This document shows positions 5,973-12,464 of a stretch of 12,464 nt of DNA, piece after piece. A program made the position numbers and the translations under genes. Location: positions 1 to 12,464 of the forward strand of contig CATEEE010000180.1 in assembly GCA_949499045.1 (NCBI GenBank), given 5' to 3'. Each line of letters opens with the position of its first letter. The stretch's first letter is position 1. Below the pieces are notes generated by a model. The model did not search any database, was not told the origin of the DNA, and saw only the letters and a program-made list of their open reading frames with translations. Source of the stretch: Marinobacterium sp. xm-d-530 (lineage in GTDB: Bacteria > Pseudomonadota > Gammaproteobacteria > Pseudomonadales > Balneatricaceae).

Positions 5973-7148
5973 TTAGAGAGTGGTAACAATCCACTCAGAA
6001 TTTTCTTTAACCAGACGACGATTGCAGTGCGCTGGCGCTGCCGCATTGTCTAGCTCATAAACCACTCGTTCACCCTGCGCACGCAGTTCTGCGACGGCTA
6101 GGACCAACGATGAATCTTCCATTTTAGGCGCTAAAATCGCCAAGCCTGGCTGTGGCACTTCATTAAGGGCCAACGTAACCAGTGTCTTTAGATCCGCACT
6201 GAAGCCAGTCGCAGGACGCGCACGACCGAAGTCCGCACCGATCTGGTCATAACGCCCACCTTTGGCTAATGCTTGGCCAAACTTAGGTGAGTAAGCTGCG
6301 AACACAACCCCTGTATGGTAGCTATAACCGCGTAGCTCCCCTAGATCGATATAGATACCGATCGATGGGTGCGCTGTTTTAACACGATCGGCAATCGCCG
6401 CAACGTGATCGATCGCTGCAAGAATGGCAGCGTTGTCAGCAAACAGTTCGCGTGCTCGCTTCAGTGCCTGCTCTGAGCCATTTAAAGTACCTAAAGCAGC
6501 CAATTTGTTTTTGACCGCGTCTGACTGATCCAGATGCGCGACAAATTGTGTGAGCTCAGGCAACGCCTTACGCTCTAAAATATCGATGTAGTTGGTAATT
6601 TCTGACTCAGAGAGACCCGCTTCAGCCACTAATTCAGTGAACACACCAACATGACCAAGATCTAAGTTGATTGCCCCTTTGACGCCGACCTGAACCAATG
6701 TATCCAGCATCAGAGCGATGACTTCTGCATCACTATCCACGCCTTCGTGTCCAAACAGTTCTGCACCGATCTGCATTGGATTGCGCGATGCCAACATATT
6801 AACCGCACGAGTGTGGAGTACTGAACCGCAGTAACAAAGTCGACTGACACCATCTGAACGCAGACGGTGTGCATCAATACGCGCGACTTGTGGGGTGATA
6901 TCTGCTCGAATACCCAGCATGTGACCAGAAGTCTCGTCGGTCACTTTGAAGGTACGCAGACCTAAGTCGCCCCCTACACCCGTCAAAAGTGACTCTAGGT
7001 GTTCAGCGACGGGTGGCATCACTAATTCGTAACCCCAGCCATGAAACAGATCCAACACTCGACGACGAACCAGCTCAACCTCGCGCGCAACGGGAGGGAG
7101 CAACTCTTTCATACCGTCAGGAAGTAGCCAGCGATCAGCCAACGCCAT
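5973..7148 (-). CDS. hisZ: ATP phosphoribosyltransferase regulatory subunit HisZ
   Basis: HisZ is a histidyl-tRNA synthetase paralogue without aminoacylation activity. It forms a complex with short-form HisG and is needed for the first step of histidine synthesis and its feedback control. The 391-residue protein starts MALADRWLLPDGMKELLPP, which is typical of HisZ. It keeps a class II synthetase-like fold with motif-2-like GIRADITPQVAR (79-90), LCYCGSVL (104-111) and the later GYSYHTGVVFAAY and KGGRYDQI segments. It lacks the C-terminal anticodon-binding domain of HisS, and its place between hflC and purA is the usual HisZ location in Pseudomonas-like genomes. A CGGAG ribosome site precedes the ATG. 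It lies 21 bases after the DUF2065 gene and 23 before purA, so the three are probably one transcript. A short HisG is expected elsewhere in the genome. Confidence 0.95.
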   Translation of the reverse strand: MALADRWLLPDGMKELLPPVAREVELVRRRVLDLFHGWGYELVMPPVAEHLESLLTGVGGDLGLRTFKVTDETSGHMLGIRADITPQVARIDAHRLRSDGVSRLCYCGSVLHTRAVNMLASRNPMQIGAELFGHEGVDSDAEVIALMLDTLVQVGVKGAINLDLGHVGVFTELVAEAGLSESEITNYIDILERKALPELTQFVAHLDQSDAVKNKLAALGTLNGSEQALKRARELFADNAAILAAIDHVAAIADRVKTAHPSIGIYIDLGELRGYSYHTGVVFAAYSPKFGQALAKGGRYDQIGADFGRARPATGFSADLKTLVTLALNEVPQPGLAILAPKMEDSSLVLAVAELRAQGERVVYELDNAAAPAHCNRRLVKENSEWIVTTL

Positions 7149-7169
7149 TATAAAAAACTCCGATACTCT

Positions 7170-7364
7170 TTATTTAGAAAGTATGAGTAGTGCAGTGCCT
7201 ATTAACATAGAGGCCAGACCAAAAGCTCGAAGGGTCTTATCATTCACCATCGCCAGCTGACTCACCATAGAGCGCCAGCGGTGTGGATAGAGAAATGGAA
7301 TGATCCCCTCTATCACTAAAACCAAACAAAATGCGAGCCAAAGCTCGTGCCAAAATTCGGACAT
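7170..7364 (-). CDS. DUF2065 small inner-membrane protein (YjeT-like)
   Basis: The protein has 64 residues and two predicted membrane helices (about 8-27 and 44-62) joined by a short basic loop containing PHRWR. The LVLVIEGIIPFLYPHRWR segment resembles E. coli YjeT and other DUF2065 proteins (family motif EG-x-x-P-x-x-x-P). The location between hflC and purA is conserved, which supports a real gene despite its size. No clear Shine-Dalgarno sequence precedes the ATG. The function is unknown; conserved linkage to hflKC is suggestive only. It is the first gene after the tandem hairpins that end the hfl unit. Confidence 0.88.
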   Translation of the reverse strand: MSEFWHELWLAFCLVLVIEGIIPFLYPHRWRSMVSQLAMVNDKTLRAFGLASMLIGTALLILSK

Positions 7365-7384
7365 ATTAAGTACTGCTAAATCAC

Positions 7385-7408
7385 AAAAAAACCGGGGGTC
7401 ACCCGGTT
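7385..7408 (-). terminator. second hairpin terminator between hflC and DUF2065 gene
   Basis: A 7-bp stem (AACCGGG / CCCGGTT) with loop GGTCA is followed on the minus strand by a run of seven T, counting two paired bases. It stands just 20 bases before the DUF2065 start codon. It could be a tandem terminator or a leader attenuator for the downstream unit. Confidence 0.75.
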
Positions 7409-7424
7409 AATGAATTTTAACACG

Positions 7425-7453
7425 AAAACGGGTGCCAATGGCACCCGCTTTTT
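7425..7453. terminator. first hairpin terminator after hflC, possibly bidirectional
   Basis: A perfect 8-bp GC-rich stem (CGGGTGCC / GGCACCCG) closes a 3-base AAT loop. On the minus strand it is followed by TTTTCG, about 20 bases after the hflC stop. On the plus strand it is followed by CTTTTT. It is the first of two hairpins in this gap, and the U-run is modest on both strands. Confidence 0.75.
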
Positions 7454-7467
7454 AACCCGACCTTGGT

Positions 7468-8349
7468 TTAGTTGGTCGCGTTTGGAGATGCATTCTTGAG
7501 GTAACGGAAGAACTCACTGTCTGGTTTCAGAAGCAGTACATCAGACCCGTTCTTGAATGACTCTTTGTAGGCAAACAGACTGCGGTAGAAAGAGTAGAAT
7601 TCACTATCTTCGTTAAACGCATCTGCATAGATACGAGCCGCTTCTGCATCACCCTCGCCTCGAGTCACTTCAGACTCACGGTAAGCGTTTGCTAAGATAA
7701 CGGTGCTTTGACGGTCTGCATCTGCACGAATACCTTCTGCAAGCTCTTGACCACGTGAACGCAGCTCACGTGCAAGACGTTCACGCTCTGTACGCATACG
7801 TTGGTAAACAGAGTTCGAGACCTCTGAAGGTAGGTCGATACGTTTAACACGAACGTCAATCACGCTTAGACCAAGCTCTTGTTCACTGAGCTCTGTCAAA
7901 GATGATACAACCGTATCCATCACCTCTTCGCGCTCACCAGAGACAACCTCTGTTAAGGTGCGAGTACCAAACTGGTTACGCAGACTGGTTTCAATACGAG
8001 TCGACAAAAGATCTGCAGCACGGAACGAATCACCCGATGTTGCAGTGTAGTACTTCTCTACATCAGAGATAATCCATTTGACGTATGAGTCAACGACTAG
8101 ACGTTTTTTCTCTAATGTAAGGAACGACTGTGGACGAGTATCCAAGGTTTGTACACGCGCATCGAATTTACGAACGGTGTTCACAAACGGAATTTTAAAG
8201 TGAAGACCTGGTCTTAGATCGGCCTCAACCACTTCACCAAACTGCAGCTTAACGCCACGTTCAGTCTCTTTCACGATGTAGACCGAGTTACTAACAATCA
8301 ACAACACCAATAAGGCAAGTACCGATGTAAACATCGAAGTCGGTTTCAT
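7468..8349 (-). CDS. hflC: HflC, SPFH-family regulator of FtsH protease
   Basis: HflC forms a large membrane complex with HflK around the FtsH protease and restricts its access to membrane substrates. The 293-residue protein has one N-terminal membrane helix (about 6-26), then the SPFH/band 7 domain starting at VKETERGVKLQFGEVV with the DLRPGLHFKIPFVNTV segment. A long charged helical region (VYQRMRTERERLARELRSRG onward) follows, with an Ala/Glu-rich GEGDAEAARIYADAF stretch typical of HflC. The bulk should be periplasmic. The start is 1 base after the hflK stop (TAA-T-ATG), so translation is surely coupled. The gene is followed by two hairpin terminators. Confidence 0.97.
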   Translation of the reverse strand: MKPTSMFTSVLALLVLLIVSNSVYIVKETERGVKLQFGEVVEADLRPGLHFKIPFVNTVRKFDARVQTLDTRPQSFLTLEKKRLVVDSYVKWIISDVEKYYTATSGDSFRAADLLSTRIETSLRNQFGTRTLTEVVSGEREEVMDTVVSSLTELSEQELGLSVIDVRVKRIDLPSEVSNSVYQRMRTERERLARELRSRGQELAEGIRADADRQSTVILANAYRESEVTRGEGDAEAARIYADAFNEDSEFYSFYRSLFAYKESFKNGSDVLLLKPDSEFFRYLKNASPNATN

Positions 8350-8350
8350 A

Positions 8351-9553
8351 TTAACGACCCTCCCGTAATGTACTATTGCTTGAGCTGCCTATTCGGTTGA
8401 TCACCTGCTGAGTTAGCTCACGCATGCTAGAGTCATCCAAACGCACAGAGCGTGAAGAGCTTGCAATATTATCAGCTTGACGCTTCATCAACTGATCTAG
8501 AGGTAGGTACATCATGTTATTACCACCATCAACATCAACCATCACCTTAGGTGTTTTACCCAACACCTCTTGCATCATGTCGATGTAGAGACGTTCACGA
8601 GTGACACCCGGAGCCATCTGGTAGGCTTGAAGTAATGATGTGAAACGATCAGCTTCACCGCTTGCACGAGCAACGACTTCCTCTTTGTAAGCGTTCGCTT
8701 CTTCGATCACGCGCTGGGCAGTACCACGAGCTTCCGGAACGATACCATTCGCGTACGTTTCTGCTTCGTTTTTAACACGTTGCTCATCCTCACGCGCTTT
8801 GATTACGTCATCAAAAGCATCCTGTACCTGCTGTGGTGCGGTTGCGTTTTTGATGTTTACACGTGACAGAGCCAGACCCGTGCCGTAGCTATCCATGTAG
8901 CTCTGCAGACGTGCTTCAACCTGTGTCGCCAGAATCTCACGACCTTCGGTCAATATACCGTCAAGGTTAGTTGAGCCAACCGTGTGGCGTAGCGATGATT
9001 CGGACGCATGTGACAAGCTGGTTTCAGGGTCACGAACGTTCAGGATAAACGCTCGAGGATCACTGATCACATATTGGACTGTCATCTCAACGTTTACGAT
9101 GTTCTCATCACGAGTCAGCATCAAGGAGCCGTGGTCATGAGTACGCACTCGAGTGACGTTCACCTTAGTGACTTCATCAATCAGCGGCGGATTCCACTGC
9201 AGACCAGGCTGAACAGTCTCATGGTACTTACCAAGGCGCAGAACAACGCCACGCTCTTGTTGGTCGACTGTGTAGAAACCAAAGCCAGCCCAAGCAACAA
9301 CAACCACCAAAGCAATAATGCCGAAGAAACCTGCACCAGGTCCTTTAACATCACCACCATTAGAACCACCAGAACCTCCTGAGCGTTTACCGCCAAAGAT
9401 TGAGTTCAAGCGTTCTTGCAGCTTTTGCAATGCTTCATCTAGATCGGGTGGTCCCTGTTCAGGGCCACCTGATCCACCACGGCGGCCATTATTGCCACCA
9501 GAGTTCCATGGATCCTGGTTGTCTTTACGACCACCGGGCTCATTCCAAGCCAT
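8351..9553 (-). CDS. hflK: HflK, SPFH-family regulator of FtsH protease
   Basis: HflK is the partner of HflC in the membrane complex that modulates FtsH. The 400-residue protein has a Gly- and Asn-rich cytoplasmic N-terminal tail starting MAWNEPGG (about 1-35, with more Gly repeats at 54-75). A short helix PDLDEALQKLQERLN (36-50), one membrane helix (about 76-95) and the band 7 domain from VDQQERGVVLRLGKY onward follow. The C-terminal part has KVMVDVDGGNNMMYLPLDQL, as in HflK. A GGAG ribosome site lies about 8 bases before the ATG. It follows hflX after 44 bases that contain an inverted repeat, and directly precedes hflC. Confidence 0.97.
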   Translation of the reverse strand: MAWNEPGGRKDNQDPWNSGGNNGRRGGSGGPEQGPPDLDEALQKLQERLNSIFGGKRSGGSGGSNGGDVKGPGAGFFGIIALVVVVAWAGFGFYTVDQQERGVVLRLGKYHETVQPGLQWNPPLIDEVTKVNVTRVRTHDHGSLMLTRDENIVNVEMTVQYVISDPRAFILNVRDPETSLSHASESSLRHTVGSTNLDGILTEGREILATQVEARLQSYMDSYGTGLALSRVNIKNATAPQQVQDAFDDVIKAREDEQRVKNEAETYANGIVPEARGTAQRVIEEANAYKEEVVARASGEADRFTSLLQAYQMAPGVTRERLYIDMMQEVLGKTPKVMVDVDGGNNMMYLPLDQLMKRQADNIASSSRSVRLDDSSMRELTQQVINRIGSSSNSTLREGR

Positions 9554-9582
9554 AGTATTGCTCCATTACTTTATAAATCTAA

Positions 9583-9599
9583 AACAAGCTTAGCTTGTT
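9583..9599. repeat. inverted repeat at the hflX stop codon
   Basis: Two perfect 8-base arms AACAAGCT and AGCTTGTT surround a single T. As RNA they could form a 6-bp hairpin with a 5-base loop overlapping the hflX stop codon, followed by TTTTAG on the minus strand. The stem is short and AT-rich, so it may be a weak attenuator or RNA-processing site between hflX and hflKC, or chance. Confidence 0.4.
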
Positions 9600-10902
9600 A
9601 CCACTGCTCTTCTTCAGCCGGCAGATATCGCTCATGCGGAATATCTAAACGACTTAAAATCTTTCTTAGCTCCTTCTCTTGGAGCCTTACTTCTAACTTA
9701 ATACGACCGTCATCGGTAAACTGTTCATCGACCACCGCGTTTTGTTCAAACAACATCGCTCTGAACTGACCTTGGCTATGATCCAGTTCCACAATCTCAT
9801 GAAACATATCATTAGCCAAACGTTCGCGCAGCGCTTGAACAAGAAGGTCTGTACCAACACCCGTTCTAGCCGACAACCATACACGAACCGGTATGCCTTG
9901 ATCGTCTCGATCGATACGAGGCTCTAGCCCCTCATGCTGATCGATCTTATTGTAGACTTCCAGTGTAGGAACCTCATCCGCTCCTATCTCATGCAACACA
10001 TTATTTACTTGAGCAATGTGTTCACGACGCTCCTCATCAACCGCATCAATGACATGCAGAAGAAGGGTTGCTTCAACTGTCTCTTGAAGGGTCGCACGAA
10101 ACGACTCTACTAGTTTATGGGGGAGGTCTCGGATAAATCCAACCGTATCCGCCAAAATAACTGAACCAATATCATTCAGCTCTAGCTTTCTAAGCGTAGG
10201 ATCCAGTGTCGCGAACAGCTGGTCAGCCGCATACACGTCCGCTTCGGTAATTCGATTAAAAAGAGTCGATTTACCGGCATTCGTGTAACCCACGAGTGAG
10301 AGTGTCGGAATCTCTGCACGGGCACGTGCTCGACGCCCCTGTTCACGTTGCTTACGAACTTTTTCTAAACGACCCGTTATCGCTTTAATTCGGGCGCGCA
10401 GTAGACGACGGTCTGTCTCAAGCTGGGTTTCACCAGGACCACGCAGGCCAATACCACCCTTTTGGCGCTCAAGGTGAGTCCAGCCTCTGATCAGGCGAGT
10501 CGACATATGTTCAAGCTGAGCTAACTCAACCTGAAGTTTACCCTCATGAGTTAGAGCTCGTTGCGCGAAAATATCAAGAATAAGACCCGTTCGATCAAGC
10601 ACGCGACACTCGATTTCACGTTCTATGTTGCGTTCTTGGCCAGGGGTTAGAGAATGATCAAATATAACCAGCTTGGCATCGTGAAGGCGCACGAGCTCTG
10701 CAAGCTCTTCAACCTTACCTTTGCCTAAAAAGAATTTTGAACTGGGTTCGGAGCGAGTCCCGAAGAGATACTCAACGGGATCAGCACCGGCAGAGAGAGC
10801 CAGCTCTTCTAACTCTCTTGGATTGTCATTCGCGTTAGGTCCAGGAAAATCAATGTGGACGAGAATCGCTGTCTCGCCCGATTCGGGACGATCGAAAAAC
10901 AA
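9598..10902 (-). CDS. hflX: GTPase HflX, ribosome-splitting factor
   Basis: HflX binds the 50S subunit and splits stalled or stressed ribosomes. The 434-residue protein has the N-terminal HflX domain (about 1-195, with HEGKLQVELAQL and the Gly-rich GGIGLRGPGETQLETDRR at 149-166). The G domain has G1 GYTNAGKS (205-212), G3 DTVG (252-255), G4 NKID (318-321) and SAR (344-346). A C-terminal extension ends PAEEEQW. The start is TTG at 10902: the frame has no ATG before codon 133, the N-terminus MFFDRPESGETAILVHI aligns with E. coli HflX, and a TGAGG ribosome site lies 7 bases upstream, overlapping the hfq stop. The length is close to the E. coli protein (426). It should be co-transcribed with hfq. 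Confidence 0.97.
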   Translation of the reverse strand: MFFDRPESGETAILVHIDFPGPNANDNPRELEELALSAGADPVEYLFGTRSEPSSKFFLGKGKVEELAELVRLHDAKLVIFDHSLTPGQERNIEREIECRVLDRTGLILDIFAQRALTHEGKLQVELAQLEHMSTRLIRGWTHLERQKGGIGLRGPGETQLETDRRLLRARIKAITGRLEKVRKQREQGRRARARAEIPTLSLVGYTNAGKSTLFNRITEADVYAADQLFATLDPTLRKLELNDIGSVILADTVGFIRDLPHKLVESFRATLQETVEATLLLHVIDAVDEERREHIAQVNNVLHEIGADEVPTLEVYNKIDQHEGLEPRIDRDDQGIPVRVWLSARTGVGTDLLVQALRERLANDMFHEIVELDHSQGQFRAMLFEQNAVVDEQFTDDGRIKLEVRLQEKELRKILSRLDIPHERYLPAEEEQW

Positions 10903-10909
10903 TTAGAAA

Positions 10910-10914
10910 CCTCA
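10910..10914 (-). promoter_or_regulatory. Shine-Dalgarno TGAGG overlapping hfq stop, sets hflX TTG start
   Basis: On the minus strand the hfq stop TGA runs into GG to make TGAGG, 7 bases before the TTG start of hflX. Ribosomes ending hfq therefore sit on the hflX start site, so the two genes are likely translationally coupled. Confidence 0.65.
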
Positions 10915-11151
10915 GTCAGCTGGCTTTTCGTCAACCTGAGGGAGTTTTACAGGGCGAGATGGAACAACTGTCGAAACAGCGTGCTTGTAAACCATCTGGC
11001 TAACCGTGTTTTTAAGCAGAATGACAAATTGATCGAAAGACTCAATTTGACCTTGTAGCTTGATGCCGTTCACTAGGAAGATTGATACGGGAACGCGCTC
11101 TTTGCGCAAAACGTTCAAGTAAGGGTCTTGTAGGGTTTGCCCTTTTGACAT
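10912..11151 (-). CDS. hfq: RNA chaperone Hfq
   Basis: Hfq is the hexameric RNA-binding protein that pairs small RNAs with mRNAs. The 79-residue protein has the Sm1 motif (LVNGIKLQGQIESFDQFVIL, 26-45) and the Sm2 motif with YKHAVSTVVP (55-64). Proximal-face residues Gln8, Asp40, Gln41, Phe42, Lys56 and His57 and rim residues Arg16 and Arg19 are all present. Position 25 is Phe where E. coli has the distal-face Tyr. The C-terminal tail after the core is only about 14 residues, as in Pseudomonas and much shorter than in E. coli (102 residues total). I chose the ATG at 11151: AAGGTGA precedes it and MSKGQTLQDPYLN is the family N-terminus; a 17-residue upstream extension of the frame is not. It lies 106 bases after miaA with no terminator between. 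Confidence 0.98.
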   Translation of the reverse strand: MSKGQTLQDPYLNVLRKERVPVSIFLVNGIKLQGQIESFDQFVILLKNTVSQMVYKHAVSTVVPSRPVKLPQVDEKPAD

Positions 11152-11257
11152 AGTAATCACCTTTAGAATAATGGTTATTAAGAATCTACGACCGCCGCCC
11201 AAAACTTCAGGCTCGAGACAATCCTCGATACAGCCACTACGTAGAAAGAAAATGATA

Positions 11258-12187
11258 TTAGATTCGTGGAATCAATGCCAAAGTTTTCTTAAAAAGATTT
11301 CCAGACAAGGGGTCAATGACCTCTGCACCTTGCCAACTCCGTAGCCAGGTCATCTGGCGCTTAGCTAGCTGACGCGTCGCAACCAATCCTTTGTGGTGCA
11401 TCTCTTGCCAGTCCAATTCGCCATCCAAATATTGCCACATCTGGCGATAGCCAACACAACGCATAGAAGGCAAGTTCAGATTAAGATCACCGCGTTCACG
11501 AAGTCTTATCACCTCCGCTTCAAAACCCTGTTCCAACATCTGGTTAAAGCGAAGCTCAATACGTTGATGCAGCTGGGCTCGATCTTCTGGCATCAATGCG
11601 ATTGGAATAACATTCCACGGCAACTCCAGGGCTTGCTGCTCCTGCCAATGGCTATCAATACTTCGGCCCGTCATCAAAAATACTTCCAATGCACGCTGAA
11701 TTCGTTGCTGATCGTTTGGTCCTAATCGCTCACCTGAGGCAGGATCTAATTGAGCCAGGCGAGCGTGAACGAAGGGCCAGCCCTCCTGCTCAGCCTGAGC
11801 CTCGATTTCAGCTCTAATCTCGGCATTAGCTTCTGGAAGTTTGGCCAAACCTTCGGACAACGCTTTAAAGTAGAGAATGGTACCACCCACTAAAACGGGC
11901 AATTTACCCTGCGCGTGTGCCTGATCGATTAATTGACGGGCGTCTTCAGCAAAATCTGAAGCTGAGTAGACCTCTGTTGGATCTAAGATATCGACCAGTG
12001 CATGCGGGTATTTTGCTAACGTCGCACGATCGGGTTTGGCTGTACCGATATCCATCTCTCTGTAGATAAGAGCGCTATCAACACTGATAATCTCAACATC
12101 CATATAATCAAACAGATTTAGTGCAAGATCAGTTTTTCCTGAAGCTGTTGGCCCCATTAAGAAAAGTACTGGCAACTTTTCGGCCAC
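11258..12187 (-). CDS. miaA: tRNA dimethylallyltransferase
   Basis: MiaA transfers the dimethylallyl group to N6 of A37 in tRNAs that read codons starting with U, improving decoding. The 309-residue protein has the P-loop GPTASGKT (12-19) and the SVDSALIYREMDIGTAKP segment (35-52) with catalytic Asp37. It also shows GGTILYFKAL (101-110), the NDQQRIQRALEV tRNA-binding helix, and MRCVGYRQMW and ATRQLAKRQMTWLR near the end. The start is GTG with AAGGGG upstream; its first G is the last base of the mutL TAG stop, so the genes overlap by 1 base and are translationally coupled. The mutL-miaA-hfq order is conserved in gammaproteobacteria. Confidence 0.97.
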   Translation of the reverse strand: MAEKLPVLFLMGPTASGKTDLALNLFDYMDVEIISVDSALIYREMDIGTAKPDRATLAKYPHALVDILDPTEVYSASDFAEDARQLIDQAHAQGKLPVLVGGTILYFKALSEGLAKLPEANAEIRAEIEAQAEQEGWPFVHARLAQLDPASGERLGPNDQQRIQRALEVFLMTGRSIDSHWQEQQALELPWNVIPIALMPEDRAQLHQRIELRFNQMLEQGFEAEVIRLRERGDLNLNLPSMRCVGYRQMWQYLDGELDWQEMHHKGLVATRQLAKRQMTWLRSWQGAEVIDPLSGNLFKKTLALIPRI

Positions 12188-12464
12188 TACTGCCCCCTTA
12201 GGAAGAGCTTATCTAGTTCATTCATTGTCATCTGCACATAGGTAGGACGACCATGGTTGCACTGACCACTTCGCTCAGTCGCTTCCATGTCACGCAATAG
12301 TGCATTCATCTCTGGAAGCGTGAGTTGACGATTGGCCCGAACCGAGCCATGGCATGCCATAGTCGCCAACAACTCGTTTATACTCTCTTCAATACGGCTA
12401 CTGCTGCCATAGACCTTCATATCAGACAGAACATCTCGAACCAATAAAGAGACATCAGAGCGAG
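12187..12464 (-). CDS. mutL: DNA mismatch repair protein MutL (C-terminal part only)
   Basis: The frame is open to the edge of the window, so only the last 91 codons or so are present. They contain MACHGSVRANRQLTLPEMNA and the MEATERSGQCNHGRPT segment that ends the C-terminal dimerisation domain of MutL. MutL couples MutS mismatch recognition to strand incision and excision. The HGRP motif belongs to the metal-binding region of MutL homologues that have an endonuclease, but the DQHA motif that would decide this lies outside the window. The stop TAG overlaps the miaA GTG by 1 base. The TTG at 12442-12444 is internal and is not a start. Confidence 0.95.
   Translation of the reverse strand, partial: RSDVSLLVRDVLSDMKVYGSSSRIEESINELLATMACHGSVRANRQLTLPEMNALLRDMEATERSGQCNHGRPTYVQMTMNELDKLFLRGQ

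Noticed and set aside
5950..5994. 15-residue N-terminal extension of purA
   Set aside because: The PurA family begins at MGKNVVVLGTQWGDEGKGK; the extra residues have no family counterpart and the ATG at 5949 gives the normal length.
5973..7148. histidyl-tRNA synthetase (hisS) as identity of hisZ
   Set aside because: The length, the missing C-terminal anticodon-binding domain, the HisZ-like N-terminus and the location next to purA fit HisZ instead.
9318..9593. proline-rich plus-strand reading frame opposite the start of hflK
   Set aside because: It is the antisense of the Gly-rich HflK N-terminus (GGN codons read as NCC), with no family resemblance or ribosome site.
11152..11202. 17-residue N-terminal extension of hfq
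   Set aside because: Hfq starts MSKGQ; the upstream part covers the ribosome binding site of the real start.
1..12464. mobile elements, prophage genes, CRISPR arrays, tRNA or rRNA genes
   Set aside because: No transposase or integrase, no spaced direct repeats and no RNA gene signatures were seen on either strand; the gene order at the right is conserved core chromosome.

Overview
The window looks like a chromosomal segment of a marine-type gammaproteobacterium, probably of the Oceanospirillales or a Pseudomonas-related line. This rests on the gene order mutL-miaA-hfq-hflX-hflK-hflC-(DUF2065)-hisZ-purA, on the protein sequences, and on a moderate, even base composition. The species cannot be named from the sequence alone. 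Nothing points to a mobile element, prophage, CRISPR array or RNA gene. No gene-free stretch exceeds 300 bases; the longest is about 190 bases (2831-3020).

Left part (1-4581): a probable alcohol/acetaldehyde-response module. A truncated FIST sensory-domain gene overlaps a soluble hybrid histidine kinase (+ strand). Converging on it, with overlapping stop codons, is a two-gene minus-strand unit: an ElaA-type GNAT acetyltransferase followed 4 bases later by a NarL/LuxR-type response regulator resembling the AgmR/ErbR group. Divergent from that unit is an ExaC/AldB-type NAD-dependent acetaldehyde dehydrogenase. The shared 190-base divergent region carries two perfect inverted repeats (14 and 16 bp), the best operator candidates in the window. 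Kinase, regulator and dehydrogenase resemble parts of the Pseudomonas ethanol-oxidation regulon, but no PQQ alcohol dehydrogenase or pqq gene lies in view.

Right part (4608-12464): a conserved housekeeping block, all on the minus strand and read right to left. It runs mutL (C-terminus only), miaA, hfq, hflX, hflK, hflC, two tandem hairpin terminators, then a small DUF2065 membrane protein, hisZ and purA, ending at a strong terminator. The mutL-to-hflC genes are tightly packed (1-base overlap at mutL/miaA, 9 bases at hfq/hflX, 1 base at hflK/hflC). They cover mismatch repair, tRNA modification, sRNA-mediated regulation, ribosome rescue and FtsH protease control. hisZ implies that the genome uses a short-form HisG elsewhere. 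The block is ordinary. The interest lies in the regulatory module at the left, in the hairpin pair after hflC, and in several start sites where the longest reading frame is not the likely protein.
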